This document shows, piece after piece, positions 24,501 through 34,272 of a DNA stretch of 64,000 nucleotides. The first letter of the stretch is position 1. Each line of letters starts with the position of its first letter. This DNA comes from Campanula takesimana. Taxonomy: Eukaryota; Streptophyta; Magnoliopsida; Asterales; Campanulaceae. The stretch is taken from assembly GCA_026119855.1 (NCBI GenBank), contig JAOWBW010000027.1:2148623-2212622 (forward strand), in the 5' to 3' direction. Position numbers and translations under genes: made by a program. The notes under the pieces were generated by a model. It had not been told where the DNA came from and ran no database searches. It was given only the letters and a program-made list of their open reading frames with translations.

Positions 24501-26087
24501 TTTATGCGGCGAATTCAAAAGGGTGAAGTGGAAATGGCGATGAAAAAGATGGGATTAAAGAAAGCCGTAGGGCCGGATGGAATACCAATTGAGGTGTGGA
24601 GATGTTTTGGGGAGGGGAATAAATTGGTTAACAACACTATTCAACAAGATATGGAGAAGTAACACAATGCCATTGGAGTGGAGAAAAAGTACCCTAATCC
24701 CTTTGTATAAGAACAAAGGTGATGTCCAAGATTGTGCCAACTATCGAGGGATCAAACTAATGAGCCATACTATGAAACTTTGGGAAAGAGTGATTGCACA
24801 ATGGCTAAGAAAAATTGTGAATATTTCGGATAACCAATTTGGATTTATGCCCGGCAGATCGACTATGGACACAATCTATCTTATGATACGAATCATGGAG
24901 AAATATCGAGATAAAAAGAAAGATTTGCACATGATTTTCATTGATTTGGAGAAGGTGTATGATAAAGTGCCAAGAGAGGTACTTTGGTGGGCTTTAGTAA
25001 AGAAAGGCGTTTCAAAGAAATATATTGATATTATCAAGGACATGTATAATGGAGTTAGTACTAGTGTACGGACAAGCGTTGGGAAGACAGAAGAGTTCCC
25101 TATCACGATTGGAGTGCATCAAGGCTCTGCACTTAGTCCCTTTCTCTTTGCCCTGATAATGGACGAAGTGACGAGGTCAATCCAAGATGATATTCCATGG
25201 TGTATGTTGTTCGCAGATGATATTGTGCTGATTGATGAGACAAAAGAAGGTGTTGAAAGTAAATTGGAGTTGTGGAGACGCACTTTGGAATCTCGAGGTT
25301 TTAGGTTAAGCAGAAGCAAAACTGAATATATGGAGTGTAAATTTAGCAAAGTTGGAAGCAGAGAGGCAGGAGTGATCACATTCGATGGAAAGATTGTCCA
25401 AGCTTCCGAGTTCTTTCGCTATCTTGGATCTATTATCCAAAAAGATGGAGAATTGGATGGAGATGTGGCCCATAGGATTAAAGCAGGTTGGTTGAAGTGG
25501 AAGAGTGCCACGGGGTTTCTTTGTGATCGTGGCATGCCAAATAGATTAAAGGGAAAATTCTATCGTACGGCAATTAGGCCTGCACTGCTTTATGGCACTG
25601 AATGTTGGGCCGTGAAACAGTGTCATATTCATAAGATGAATGTAGCGGAGATGCGTATCCTACGATGGATGTGTGGGCATACAAGAAAAGATCGATTGAG
25701 AAATGAGGTGATCAGGGGTAAAGTAGGAGTTGCGCCCATTGAGGATAAAATGAGGGAGCATCGTCTAAGGTGGTTTGGTCATGTGAGACGGAGACCGAGT
25801 GATGCACCGGTTTGGAGGCCTGAAGAGTGGAGAAGTGATAAAATGGCGAGGGGTAGGGGAAGACCCAAGCAAACTTGGATTAAGGTGATTGAAAATGATA
25901 TGAGTTTACTCGGAGTGGATGAAGATGTGGCGTTGAAGAGGCCGGAGTGGAGGGCGAAAATTCATGTGAATGATGGGGGTTGATCGTACTTTTTATTATT
26001 ATTATTATTATTTATTTATTTAGTTATTCTATTTTATTTTATTTTATTTTATTTTCTCCATCTTTTTCCTCTCTTTCTCTCTCTCTT

Positions 26088-26125
<38 letters not shown>

Positions 26126-27444
26126 TCTCTTTCTCTTTCTCTTTCTCTCTCTCTCTTCCTTTTATCACGATGACATATGAGGATTCATGTTAGCACAACG
26201 GCTAAGAAAAATTGTGAATATTTCGGATAACCAATTTGGATTTATGCCCGGCAGATCGACTATGGACGCAATCTATCTTATGAGACAAATCATGGAGAAA
26301 TATCGAGATAAAAAGAAAGATTTGCACATAGTTTTCATTGATTTGGAGAAAGCGTATGATAAAGTGCCAAGAGAGGTACTTTGGTGGGCTTTAGTAAAGA
26401 AAGGCGTTTCAAAGAAATATATTGATATTATCAAGGACATGTATAATGGAGTTAGTACTAGTGTACGGACAAGCGTTGGGAAGACAGAAGAGTTCCCTAT
26501 CACGATTGGAGTGCATCAAGGCTCTGCACTTTGTCCCTTTTTCTTTGCCCTGATAATGGATGAAGTGACGAGGTCAATCCAAGATGATATTCCATGGTGT
26601 ATGTTGTTCGCAGATGATATTGTGTTGATTGATGAGACAAACGAAGGTGTTGAAAGTAAATTGGAGTTGTGGAGACGCACTTTGGAATCTCGAGGTTTTA
26701 GGTTAAGCAGAAGCAAAACTGAATATATGGAGTGTAAATTTAGCAAAGTTGGAAGCAGAGAGGCAGGAGTGATCACATTCGATGGAAAGATTGTCCAAGC
26801 TTCCGAGTTCTTTCGCTATCTTGGATCTATTATCCAAAAAGATGGAGAATTGGATGGAGATGTGGCCCATAGGATTAAAGCAGGTTGGTCGAAGTGGAAG
26901 AGTGCCACAGGGTTTCTTTGTGATCGTGGCATGCCAAATAGATTAAAGGGAAAATTCTACCGTACGGCAATTAGGCCTGCACTGCTTTATGACACTGAAT
27001 GTTGGGCCGTGAAACAGTGTCATATTCATAAGATGAATGTAGCGGAGATGCGTATGCTACGATGGATGTGTGGGCATACAAGAAAAGATCGATTGAGAAA
27101 TGAGGTGATCAGGGGTAAAGTAGGAGTTGCGCCATTGAGGATAAAATGAGGGAGCATCGTCTAAGGTGGTTTGGTCATGTGAGACGGAGACCGAGTGATG
27201 CACCGGTTAGGAGGCCTGAAGAGTGGAGAAGTGATAAAATGGCGAGGGGTAGGGGAAGACCCAAGCAAACTTGGATTAAGGTGATTGAAAATGATATGAG
27301 TTTACTCGGAGTGGATGAAGATGTGGCGTTGAGGAGGCCGGAGTGGAGGGCGAAAATTCATGTGAATGATGGGGGTTGATCTTACTTTTTATTTTTATTA
27401 TTTATTTATTTATTTTATTTTATTTTATTTTCTCCATCTCTTTC

Positions 27445-27497
<53 letters not shown>

Positions 27498-27605
27498 TCT
27501 CTCTCTCTCTCTTTTATCACGATGACATATGAGGATTCATGTTAGCCGACCCCAAATTATTTTGGGACTAAGGCTTTGTTGTTGTTGTTGTTGTTTGTTG
27601 TGGCT

Positions 27606-27636
<31 letters not shown>

Positions 27637-30600
27637 GGTGTGAATCTAGTAACCAGAAAATGTTTCTGCATTGCTCCCACTGTTACAGAGCAGTTGTGCA
27701 CGAGTTGCCAACCTTAAGTATATCTCATCAGTCAGCTTAGCATTGTTACAATCATTTTTTCCATCTTTCCCAAAATTTCATCCCAATGTTAATGGAAATT
27801 AATGGCCGTTGGTAGAGAGCGAAGTTTTTTTCTAGGTTTCAGACCTAGGTTAGAGGAGGTGGGGTAACTTATGAATGTTTAATTAGAATGTTTACTATTT
27901 ATATTTGTAAGGCAAAATAGGTTATTTTAGTAAGTAATTAAGCGAGTAATGAGTCTGTTTCATTATGGGGGCAATTTGAAAACTTTGGTAATAATATTTG
28001 TCAAGTAACTAACGCCCGTTAACATCCATTAACACCAATTAACAATTTTGATTACTTTTGTTAATTTATCAAGAGTATGCGGGTTGCTTTTGTTGTTTCA
28101 ACACTAAGGAGGTTAAAGTGATAATCTGGAATAGTACGCGTGTCAATTTGGTAGTTTACTCATTTGAGGTCTGATGCATGAATCAGTTATTGTGATCCGC
28201 CAATCCACTACAAGATCATTTGACAACTCATACTCAACCATATCCTTTTCAGTGTTTGTTCTCATGTGACTTCAGCCTTCCCTTACTTCTAGTATCGTTG
28301 TTGATATTGACATTATCAAACTTCCTAACAGGTGCAGTTGACGGCCTCGTTGTCCATGTCCAACCACCTCAAGTGTTTTTTCTGATTTTATCTCCTATTG
28401 GGTTGGAAATTACAGCCTCGCATAAATGTTCATCACAGGCCTCCTTTCCCTCATTTACTGTATATTCATCATACACTCCTTTCAGCTAAATTAACTTCAT
28501 TGACATGTTATTTCTTAGTTCCCTGACATTCCGTTGCATAGAAAAACGAATAGCTGTCCAGACTCATGCTCTCTAAGTTCAATTAATAGAACTTAAATTT
28601 AAATACTTACTAAAATCATTTGTCATGCTATCTCTCAGAGACAGATAATTCAAGTACGTACTAATTGCTCAGACATGATTCTGAAAGATTCATGTTAAAA
28701 TCATATGGGACAGCAATATTTGAATACTTCTAGAACTATATATTGTGTCCTCAGCTTACCCTAATGGACATAGAAGGAAGAGATTCATATTAAATGAGAG
28801 AGAGAGAGAAGTCAAGACCAAGGTGGTGTTTGATGTATTAAGCACTTGATGCTAGATGCTTAATACATTTCAAAGGTAACTTAGAAGTAGGTTGCCTCTA
28901 ATAACATTGAGCTCTAGATGCCAAAAGTTCCGTGAGCCTCTTATTGGTTAAGCAACGATTTTGATTCTCAATCATTAAGAGGCTCATGGAACTTTTGGCA
29001 TCTAGAGTTCAATGTTATTAGAGGCAACCTACTTCCAAGTTACCTTTGAAATGTATTAAGCATCAAGCATCAAGTGCTTAATACATCAAACACCACCTAA
29101 GTAAAACTTACTAGGTTGGTGGATGGTAAGAAGTTGGCCATAGCTTGCATTGCTCTTCCCATTCTTCTCTGGATGTAGCTGGATATTTGCAAATCTGTGG
29201 CGATACAAAAAGAAAAAAAATCATGATTGTTTTGCATTATAGTAGTAAAAAAAAATATACAGAAAACTCTGCTTTTTGCCCATCGCACTTTGGGGCGTGT
29301 TTCACTTTTATCATCAGACTTTATTTTTTATCATTTTACCATCGCACCCCAAATAACGGTTTCCTTTTATACCCAAATTTGTTATTTCATACCCAAATTT
29401 GTTTCATTTTTAGCATCGTACCACAAACAATGGTGTCATTTTATACTCATAATCATAGTTGCGAAAGGCTAGCGCCTTCCTCGCCCGCCTCGCCATTTTG
29501 GCGCCTTTAGGGGTCGACCGCCTTTTGGTTTTATGGCGGGCTGTTGTGTGCCTTTCTTGGTTATGGCAAGAGGCGTGAGTCATCCGCCTTTGTCAAAAGA
29601 CATACTAGGCGTAGGTGTAATGGTAAACTGTGTCATTTTGTAATTTTGGTTTTAAAACTTTAACTTAAAATGTTTTGTTTTAGAAAAACATTGGATAACG
29701 ATAGCTTGTGGTTTGCGAAAGAACAAAAAATAGCCCTTATTTATCTTGTGTGATTGAAAGAAAATAAGTTGGATAAACTACGAATTAGAACGGCGACAAA
29801 GTGACAAAAACATTACCCATAGCTCGCTTTATTCTAATATTTAAATGGAGGGCTGCAATTTTTATTATGTTTACTAATTTACATTGTTATTTCTTCAACT
29901 TTGGGTCTCCTTTTGTTATTTGAAGTTTTAATCATCTCTTATATTTATCTCCAAGTATGGAATTATATGTTTGAAATTATATATTAGCTTAATTTCATAT
30001 ATTATTCTCTTTTGTAACATGCTTTGAAATTTATTTTTGAGCTTTTAAACGACTACTTGTTTACTAATTTGAACATCAAATGTGTCTTTTGCCTTATAAC
30101 ATTATTTTTTGGGGTTTTAGTTGTGTTAAGTTGCTATTACGTGTGGATACGTGTCGTTATGCAAAATTCATGTTCTTAACATATTTAAGCTTTGTTCTAT
30201 TTTACCGCCTTGCTCGCCTTTCGGCCGCCTTTCAACCGCCTCGCCTTTCGCCTTTTCTAGGAACCTCTCGCCCGCCTCTCGACTTTCGCCTTTAACAACT
30301 ATGCTCATAATAATTATAAAATGACACCATTGTTTGTAGTACGATCGTAAAAATGAAGTTCGATGGCAAAAGTGAAACACGCCTCAATGTACAATGGACA
30401 AAACAAAGTTTTGAAAAAAAAAAAATACTAAATAGAGAATCGGTTATGTAGAATACACATCTGATAATAGAGGAAACACCAGCAATTTTAAATTTCTTCT
30501 GTTTCGGATATTTGACAATGTTGGTTATAATATATTGAGTTTTAATGAAAGCTAAAAACTGAAGAATGTTGGCTTGCTTAATTATGAAGTGTAGTGATGC

Positions 30601-33390
30601 GTGAACAAACCTCCACTTGAAACAGCTAAGAGGAGGGAAGGGAAAAATAAAGGAGAAATGAAAAAGGGAAAGGAGCATAACCAGACCAGTGTTTACTTGT
30701 CGAAGATAATTAATCAGATACCACAAGTTTCACAAACGGTCAAACACGGTCCAAAGTTATACAAATGGAATCCTAACATTCTGACGAGAAGTGATTCATA
30801 AGAGTTCCTAATACCTAAATGTCCATATCATGCTTCCGTACATATGATAATAAGTCTCATACCCATCTAAATTTCTATGGCAACTAAGAAACACTCCACC
30901 ATCATTTACGAGCTCATGCACAGTTAAAAGAATATTGGCCTCAATACGCCGCTCGATTGGAAGACTTAGCTTGTGAGTAAATACACAATGGAAAAGGAAA
31001 TACAACTATGTGTTACTCATGAAAGTGTCTCCTATTCTTCAGGAAAAATCGCACCTAATTCACCCAAAAAAAAACCCGCATAAAATAGGCCAACAACCCT
31101 CCAACCTACTTGTGAATGTTTTCGTTCAGATTATAAGTTTCAGAAAATAATCTAACTAATCTCATTCATGCTTTAGTCATAGAGACGTCAAAATGATCAA
31201 AGATCTCAACAATGAAATTACACTTACAACTAATGATATCAAACTTTGTCAAAACAACTACCCGTCAGCAATATGAATTCATTTTCTCCTGTTCATTTCA
31301 GTTTAGAACAACTACGACTTAGTGCAAATTACCATGGCACACGTAATGTACAAACAACTAAAGCACAATTCTTAGAAAGTTTGACAAGTCAACTGCGATA
31401 CTTATTATGGGACGGATGGAATATAAACATATTATCATTCACTCTTCATGATGAGAAAGCCCAAGAAAATATCAGTTACATAAAAGACCACCACCAATGC
31501 ATTAAGGTTTTTCATGTAACAAAAACGAAGTAGTAAAAGAAAAGGATGAAACAGTGACTCACTTTTATGATGAAAGTACTCAACTGGTACGAACTTATTA
31601 GCTCAAGCACAGAACTTGGCATGTCACTGAATTGGCTATCACTGTCCCTTGCTAGGCATAATATCACTGTTAAATGAGTCTGTCCTGTCAAAGCAGAAAT
31701 AAAACTAGTGTAAAGAATCAATGGCGGATACAACTAGGAATATGCAATTTCCTATCTTTAAAGGTGATTTAACGCAATGACCATGCGTAATATTTTCAAG
31801 AACCTAAAAGAATGATTGCTTCAATCAAATTATTGGGGGGGGGGGGCAGCTTATATGGCTTCTACCTGGCTGCAATTTTCATTTTAAATCACAGGTTGTT
31901 CATGACACAATATTCTTATGAAGTCTGATTAGTACAAAAATTAGAGGATTTAAGTCAATTCAACACCTTTGCCCAACCTGCTTTATGAGTTGAAAGAAGA
32001 ATTTTGGAAGTTTTGAGAACAAAAAAGAAAAATTAAAAAAGAAGAGCAAGAAAGTTTGGGTGGGTGGACTATGGATTCAAGAGCCAGTAATGTACTTCAT
32101 ATTGAGTAGTTATGCAGCCTCTTTCTACATAGGATAATGATATGTATAGTGAAAACTCATAGTGAAACTCTTTAATCCATTGGATTGTAATAAATCTTTG
32201 TGGACCCCACTGATAAAAACTCTTTCAACGGATTACAGAGTTTCACTAGGAGTTTTCACTATACATATCATTGTCCTTCTACATAATGCTGATTGCATCA
32301 CAATACATTAAGCAGTGGACTACATGGAGCCTAAAGGGGTCTCTCATAATTCAAGATATCAACAGTTTTCATCAATAAACAATTGAACAAGAGTCGGAAT
32401 TGGATATGAACACCGTATCTCTCCACTAAGAATCAATGCAAGAACAGTTGAAAAATTACAGATAGATATTGAACTGAAAGGAAAAGCACAGCTGATACAC
32501 ATTAATAATTACTTAGACAAATTAGCCGGGCATTTAGCCATATTACTTACTACTTCGTACAATTCAGCCCAGACTATCTTTTGTCATTAAGTTGGTTTTG
32601 TTGTAACTGAACAGAAAGCACAGCAACCCTTCCTTAATCAAAACCTTTTGAAAACAATTCACATGTTTGGCATCCTTTTCTTCAAAATCCTAGTTAGGGT
32701 CAGCTGACCCCCATGATTTAGTGGACTACAAAATTGCATAAATCAAAACTGATCCTACACCAACGCACAAAAGTAGTTTCAAACAAGAAGAAAAAAGGCA
32801 TATGCAGTTCATATTACACGTATGCATAGCATAATCAATTCCATAAAGAATGGGAGAGAGCTGCGAATATACCTCCTTCGAGATGCTGCTTTCGAATTCT
32901 CTTCACATGGCGAAAATCTTCCAGAGGTAAAATTTTATTTAACTTCCTAAATAAAAAATCATGTAAAAAAAGTGAAAACTGAGAGCAATAAAACTCGAGA
33001 ACAAGTATAGGAGTTAAAATGGGGGAAAGAAAAAACGAGCTGACTGACCTCACAAGAGTATTAGCATGCTTAGGATCAATCACAGAAGCATAAGCATTCA
33101 CTTCACAAGAAAATACACAAACCATCACTACTTACACAATGAAAATTTTCTAATTCATGATACAAATCACATAAACAAACTTTCTTTCGTAGACACACAT
33201 GCACAGAGAATTTCATTGACCACTACAGAAATGCGTAAGTCATTCAAGAAAAGAATTTCAGCAATAGATGCCAACAAGTAGGAGAAATAGAAATAGGAGT
33301 CAGCATACCAGTGGGTTGTTGATGAGGGAGAAAGGGAGGTTTATCTGGAATATGAACAATTTTACAATACCCTTCAGCAGAGTTACTCAT
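11115..33390 (-). CDS. TAD3: tRNA-specific adenosine deaminase subunit TAD3 (ADAT3)
   Basis: Noncatalytic subunit of the TAD2-TAD3 heterodimer that converts A34 to inosine in tRNA anticodons. The nine coding exons are 33390-33309, 33100-33049, 32946-32873, 31684-31563, 29194-29112, 21661-21565, 12657-12214, 12011-11899 and 11349-11115. Every junction is GT-AG, all phases agree, and the total is 1302 nt (433 codons plus stop). Recognisable blocks in order are YASVIDPKHANTLVRKLNKI, LPLEDFRHVKRI, QTHLTVILCLA, SREEWEEQCKLWPTSYHPPT, NIDGITGFSDKES, VNAAVIVDPSTNQVIASACD, HPLRHAAVVAIE (residues about 265-276) and the zinc-site WEPCTMCAM (Cys354, Cys357), then FYAFPNPKAGALGSVHRLQG. In HAA the third residue is Ala, where the catalytic partner has Glu, as is known for the TAD3 subunit. 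Introns 12658-21564 and 21662-29111 hold most of the transposons. I see no damage, so it is probably functional. Confidence 0.93.
12905..13682. mobile_element. Nonautonomous hAT element (Tip100-like ends) in a TAD3 intron
   Basis: 778 bp with ends CAGGGACGTAG and, on the complement, CAGGGACGTAGCCAGGAATT. It is flanked by a perfect 8-bp duplication GTTAAGAT (12897-12904 and 13683-13690). Both ends carry runs of TGACCCCCC. There is no transposase. Confidence 0.9.
13722..13880 (+). mobile_element. tRNA-derived SINE head
   Basis: Contains a Pol III A box (TAGCTTAGTTGG, 13731-13742) and, about 27 bp on, a B box-like GGTCCTGAGTTC (13769-13780), the layout of plant SINEs. The 3' end is uncertain; a repeated GAAGCTTTKTAGTGTAA stretch lies at about 13818-13860. 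No target duplication was found. Confidence 0.5.
13881..14278. other. TAD3 intron sequence, no element resolved
   Basis: Unclassified intron DNA. Near 14215 there is a fragment of a Stowaway end (ACTCCCTCTGTCC) without a partner. It ends at the target duplication TCTCA (14274-14278) of the Copia element. Confidence 0.4.
14279..14524 (+). repeat. 5' LTR of the copia element
   Basis: Begins TGTTGAGATATTCC and ends TTTCTAACT. It matches the 3' LTR at 18730-18973 over its length with scattered differences, indicating an old insertion. Confidence 0.85.
14641..18250 (+). pseudogene. copia gag-pol remnant
   Basis: Fragments of a Ty1/copia polyprotein in several frames. Gag is reduced to an unreadable piece before 14940. 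The protease motif SWLDDSGANRH and the GAG-pre-integrase block ending LWHQQLGHLS lie in 14944-15588. Integrase pieces (TIMDDCSRAVWVY, RTENGTD, QQNGRVERKHRH) span about 15590-16040. Reverse transcriptase pieces lie between about 16740 and 17741, including VYVDDLVIGG and MKDLGRLKYFLGLEV. RNase H (AYCDSNWTSC, SRSSAEAEYRSMA, LLCDSQSALLVA) is at 17769-18180. Multiple stops and frameshifts rule out function. Confidence 0.9.
18251..18699. mobile_element. Unclassified insertion with 11-bp target duplication
   Basis: 449 bp inserted just after the RNase H/3' end of the copia element. The flanking repeat ATGATCTACAC (18240-18250 and 18700-18710) is perfect. The ends are imperfect inverted repeats: GTTACCAGGAAC at left and, on the complement, GTTACCGGGAAC at right. 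The terminal parts are rich in GGGACG words and the core is (TA)n. An 11-bp duplication suggests a MULE-like element, but the family is not clear. Confidence 0.7.
18421..18504. repeat. (TA)n / (ATAC) microsatellite
   Basis: Long TATATA tracts broken by ACATA, inside the 18251-18699 insertion. The ORF rich in Tyr and Ile across it is an artefact. Confidence 0.9.
18730..18973 (+). repeat. 3' LTR of the copia element
   Basis: Preceded by the polypurine tract CTTGAGGGGGGGGG. Its start (TGATATATTCC) has lost the first bases seen in the 5' LTR. It ends TTTCTAACT before the duplication TCTCA. Confidence 0.85.
19009..19470. mobile_element. hAT-type MITE, second member of the GAGCTCGAG family
   Basis: 462 bp with ends TAGGGCTGTAAA and, on the complement, TAGGGCTGTTTTTCG. 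The imperfect 8-bp duplication is ACCGTAAT versus GCCCTAAT. The interior has the same GAGTCGAG/GAGCTCG character as the element at 5408-5856 but is more diverged. Confidence 0.8.
19479..19990 (-). other. Copia LTR-like fragment
   Basis: Resembles minus-strand copia LTR sequence (CCCAGTCCGTCAAAACATGACTACGTCTGGGG region). It contains the hyphenated palindromes CTATGCGACCGCATAG (19915-19930) and ATGCGACCGCAT (19958-19969). No coding domain, partner LTR or target duplication is visible. Confidence 0.4.
19991..20576. repeat. Tandem duplication with 304-bp period
   Basis: The sequence from CTATTTTGGTCTCC to the first bases of a Stowaway end (CTCCCTCCGTCCCAGTTTAAGG) occurs at 19991-20271 and again at 20295-20576, nearly identical. 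Only the second copy is followed by the complete MITE, so the duplication happened after the MITE inserted. Confidence 0.85.
20550..20854. mobile_element. Stowaway MITE
   Basis: Left end CTCCCTCCGTCCCAGTTTAA, right end TTAAACCGGGACGGAGGGAG, TA flanks at 20548-20549 and 20855-20856. A short internal repeat of the left end (GTCCCAGTTTAAGGTTCTTA) follows at about 20592. Confidence 0.88.
20857..21564. other. TAD3 intron, nothing recognised
   Basis: AT-rich intron sequence up to the splice donor of the exon at 21661-21565. I see no element ends or coding domains. Confidence 0.5.
21662..22784. other. TAD3 intron, nothing recognised
   Basis: AT-rich intron sequence between the exon at 21565-21661 and the LINE. 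It ends with the LINE target duplication at 22768-22784. No further element was resolved. Confidence 0.5.
22908..25983 (+). pseudogene. RTE endonuclease-reverse transcriptase, one frameshift
   Basis: The first frame (22908-24662) has the APE endonuclease: FGTWNIGSLTG, LQETKWVG, SAYAPQVG, GGDLNGHVG, SQIDFFLV, TQHRLVVLDF. It then enters the reverse transcriptase at KAVGPDGIPIEVWR. Near 24620, in a G-run, the frame shifts, and the second frame continues to 25983 with LWWALVKKG, GVHQGSALSPFLFAL and FADDIVLI (the catalytic Asp pair). It ends with a C-terminal domain containing RWFGHVRRR. Apart from this single shift the protein is complete, at about 1020 codons, so the insertion is fairly recent. 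The ATG at 22908 is the first in frame after the leader. Confidence 0.9.
25984..26186 (+). other. LINE 3' region, CT-rich and ATT-rich
   Basis: (ATT)n, TTTTA and CTCTCT runs after the LINE stop codon. It ends in GAGGATTCATGTTAG, where the first unit is cut short and joined to the second. Confidence 0.8.
26187..27379 (+). pseudogene. Second, 5'-truncated RTE reverse transcriptase copy
   Basis: Repeats the reverse transcriptase from LRKIVNISDNQFGFMPG to the C-terminal VNDGG with only scattered differences from 24803-25983. Relative to the first copy it lacks one C near 27133 (GCGCCATTG versus GCGCCCATTG), which moves the last 77 codons into another frame (27146-27379). FADDIVLI is kept. Confidence 0.9.
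27580..27636 (+). repeat. (TTG)n LINE tail
   Basis: Two GTT/TTG runs separated by TGGCTTTG, directly before the target duplication. This is the 3' terminus used by plant RTE elements. Confidence 0.88.
27654..28821. other. TAD3 intron, nothing recognised
   Basis: Unclassified intron sequence. The 89-codon ORF at 28220 has no match I recognise and no supporting signals. Confidence 0.5.
28822..29097. mobile_element. Tourist/Harbinger-like MITE, near-perfect hairpin
   Basis: 276 bp. The left end GGTGGTGTTTGATGTATTAA pairs with the right end, and the arms pair along most of the length (AAAAGTTCC...GGAACTTTT). The flanks are CAA and TAA, close to the 3-bp TAA duplication of Tourist elements. On the TAD3 strand it begins 14 bases after the donor of the exon 29194-29112. 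Confidence 0.75.
29264..30415. mobile_element. MULE-type MITE split by a hAT element
   Basis: The outer arms (GCCCATCGCACTTTGGGGCGTGTTTCAC region at left, its complement at 30340-30410) belong to the family of the complete element at 40361-40667. Both include ACAAACAATGGTGTCATTTTAT. The exact ends and target duplication are obscured by A-runs. Confidence 0.65.
29454..30303. mobile_element. Nonautonomous hAT element nested in the MITE
   Basis: 850 bp with ends CATAGTTGCGAAAGGC and, on the complement, CATAGTTGTTAAAGGC. A perfect 8-bp duplication CTCATAAT lies at 29446-29453 and 30304-30311. The subterminal parts are packed with CGCCT words, while the interior is AT-rich and noncoding. It lies in the TAD3 intron 29195-31562. 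Confidence 0.9.
30416..31562. other. TAD3 intron, nothing recognised
   Basis: Intron sequence with short meaningless ORFs. It ends at the donor of exon 31684-31563. Confidence 0.5.
31685..32131. other. TAD3 intron, nothing recognised apart from a G-run
   Basis: Unclassified intron sequence with an 11-base G run near 31840. It ends at the target duplication TTCTACATA (32123-32131) of a small MITE. Confidence 0.5.
32132..32276. mobile_element. Small MULE-type MITE
   Basis: 145 bp. Ends GGATAATGATATGTATAG and complement GGACAATGATATGTATAG, with a perfect 9-bp duplication TTCTACATA (32123-32131 and 32277-32285). It lies in a TAD3 intron. Confidence 0.9.
32277..32872. other. TAD3 intron, nothing recognised
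   Basis: Ordinary intron sequence between the small MITE and the exon at 32946-32873. Confidence 0.5.
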
Positions 33391-34062
33391 ATCCCCAACT
33401 TTCAACAATTGTTCAGAGGGTTTATTGAATTGGAGATTTCTTGATAATTGATATATACAGTTGAAATGGGTTCAATTGTAGCTTGAACTAATAGAGCCCC
33501 TTCTCCAATAGCCAACCAAGCCGTCGGCTGCCTAATTCCCAACTACACCCCAATTGTTTGGGTAAATTACAATCCAATTCAGACCCACAAGCCCTAATTC
33601 AGGTCACTGGAACAGCAATGCACTCTTTCTCCGCTCGATCTTGAGCTTCTTAAGCAGTTCACTGAGTCTGGGGCCGTGTCAACCGTGCTCGGGTGAGTGT
33701 TATCCCGGGAATCATATATGCCGGAAAAGCGTTGATATTGTTGTTGAAATTGAGTTTGGATGATGATAATACCGTTGGTTTCTGGCGGAGAAGGCGATTA
33801 CCACTCTGCGTGGTGGAACTGCTGACTTTCCGGCACTTGCTTACGAGTTTAGTGGTTGTGGAGGTCAATAACTCACCAATTAAGGCATACACATTTGCAC
33901 CTCCAGCACTTGTTGCGGTTCTTCGGGATGGAGATGTTCGGGAGAGAAAACCGGCGGCGGCACTGCCTACTTAGTCGTTCATTTCCTGATAACCGGTGGA
34001 GGGCGGTGCAGTGCCGATTTTAATTAGGGCTGCGAGTTTAGGACTAGGACTAAGGGCAATTA
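33391..34062 (-). promoter_or_regulatory. TAD3 5' UTR and promoter region
   Basis: Upstream of the TAD3 ATG (33390-33388) on the minus strand. Less AT-rich than the introns, with CT-rich stretches. I cannot place a TATA box or transcription start with confidence. Open frames on both strands at 33659-33974 match no family I know. Confidence 0.4.
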
Positions 34063-34272
34063 TCAAGATTTGGTAGCCGTGGTTACGGAGAATGTAGCCG
34101 TTAGGGACGTTGGAGGGGTAGGGTTGGGTAATGGGTAGGCAGTGTTTGGTGGCTCATCGCAAACAAAAATAGAGTTATGCGTAATAGCCATCCTAGAGAT
34201 ACAATCAGCGGTAGTATTGGTCGCACAGTTAACTAGATTGATGGTAAAAGATAGTAAATGACTTCGAAGCAA
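34063..34272 (-). pseudogene. RNase H-like fragment
   Basis: The peptide includes CRNLLRSHLLSFTINLV, then TTADCISRMA and SIFVCDEPP. This resembles the C-terminal part of the plant RNase H-like (RVT_3) domain found in LINE remnants and small host proteins (pattern H-x-x-R-x-x-N-x-x-A-D-x-L-A). It is short and diverged, so the assignment is tentative. Confidence 0.3.

Larger units (their letters stand above)
22785..27636 (+). mobile_element. RTE-clade LINE with internal partial duplication
   Basis: A non-LTR retrotransposon in a TAD3 intron, antisense to the gene. A perfect 17-bp target duplication, GGTGTGAATCTAGTAAC, flanks it (22768-22784 and 27637-27653). Within are a 5' leader, an endonuclease-reverse transcriptase ORF, a CT-rich stretch, and then a second copy of the 3' 1.4 kb. 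The tail is a (TTG)n run, as in plant RTE elements. One target duplication around both units means they arrived together or duplicated in place. Confidence 0.93.

Noticed and set aside
27529..27717. Cys-rich small protein
   Set aside because: The Cys run is a reading of the (TTG)n LINE tail in another frame.
28220..28489. Possible secreted 89-aa protein
   Set aside because: A hydrophobic N-terminus alone inside an intron, on the opposite strand, with no supporting signals.
33659..33974. Overlapping ORFs on both strands upstream of TAD3
   Set aside because: No recognisable family. They lie in the promoter or 5' UTR region where composition alone can give such frames.
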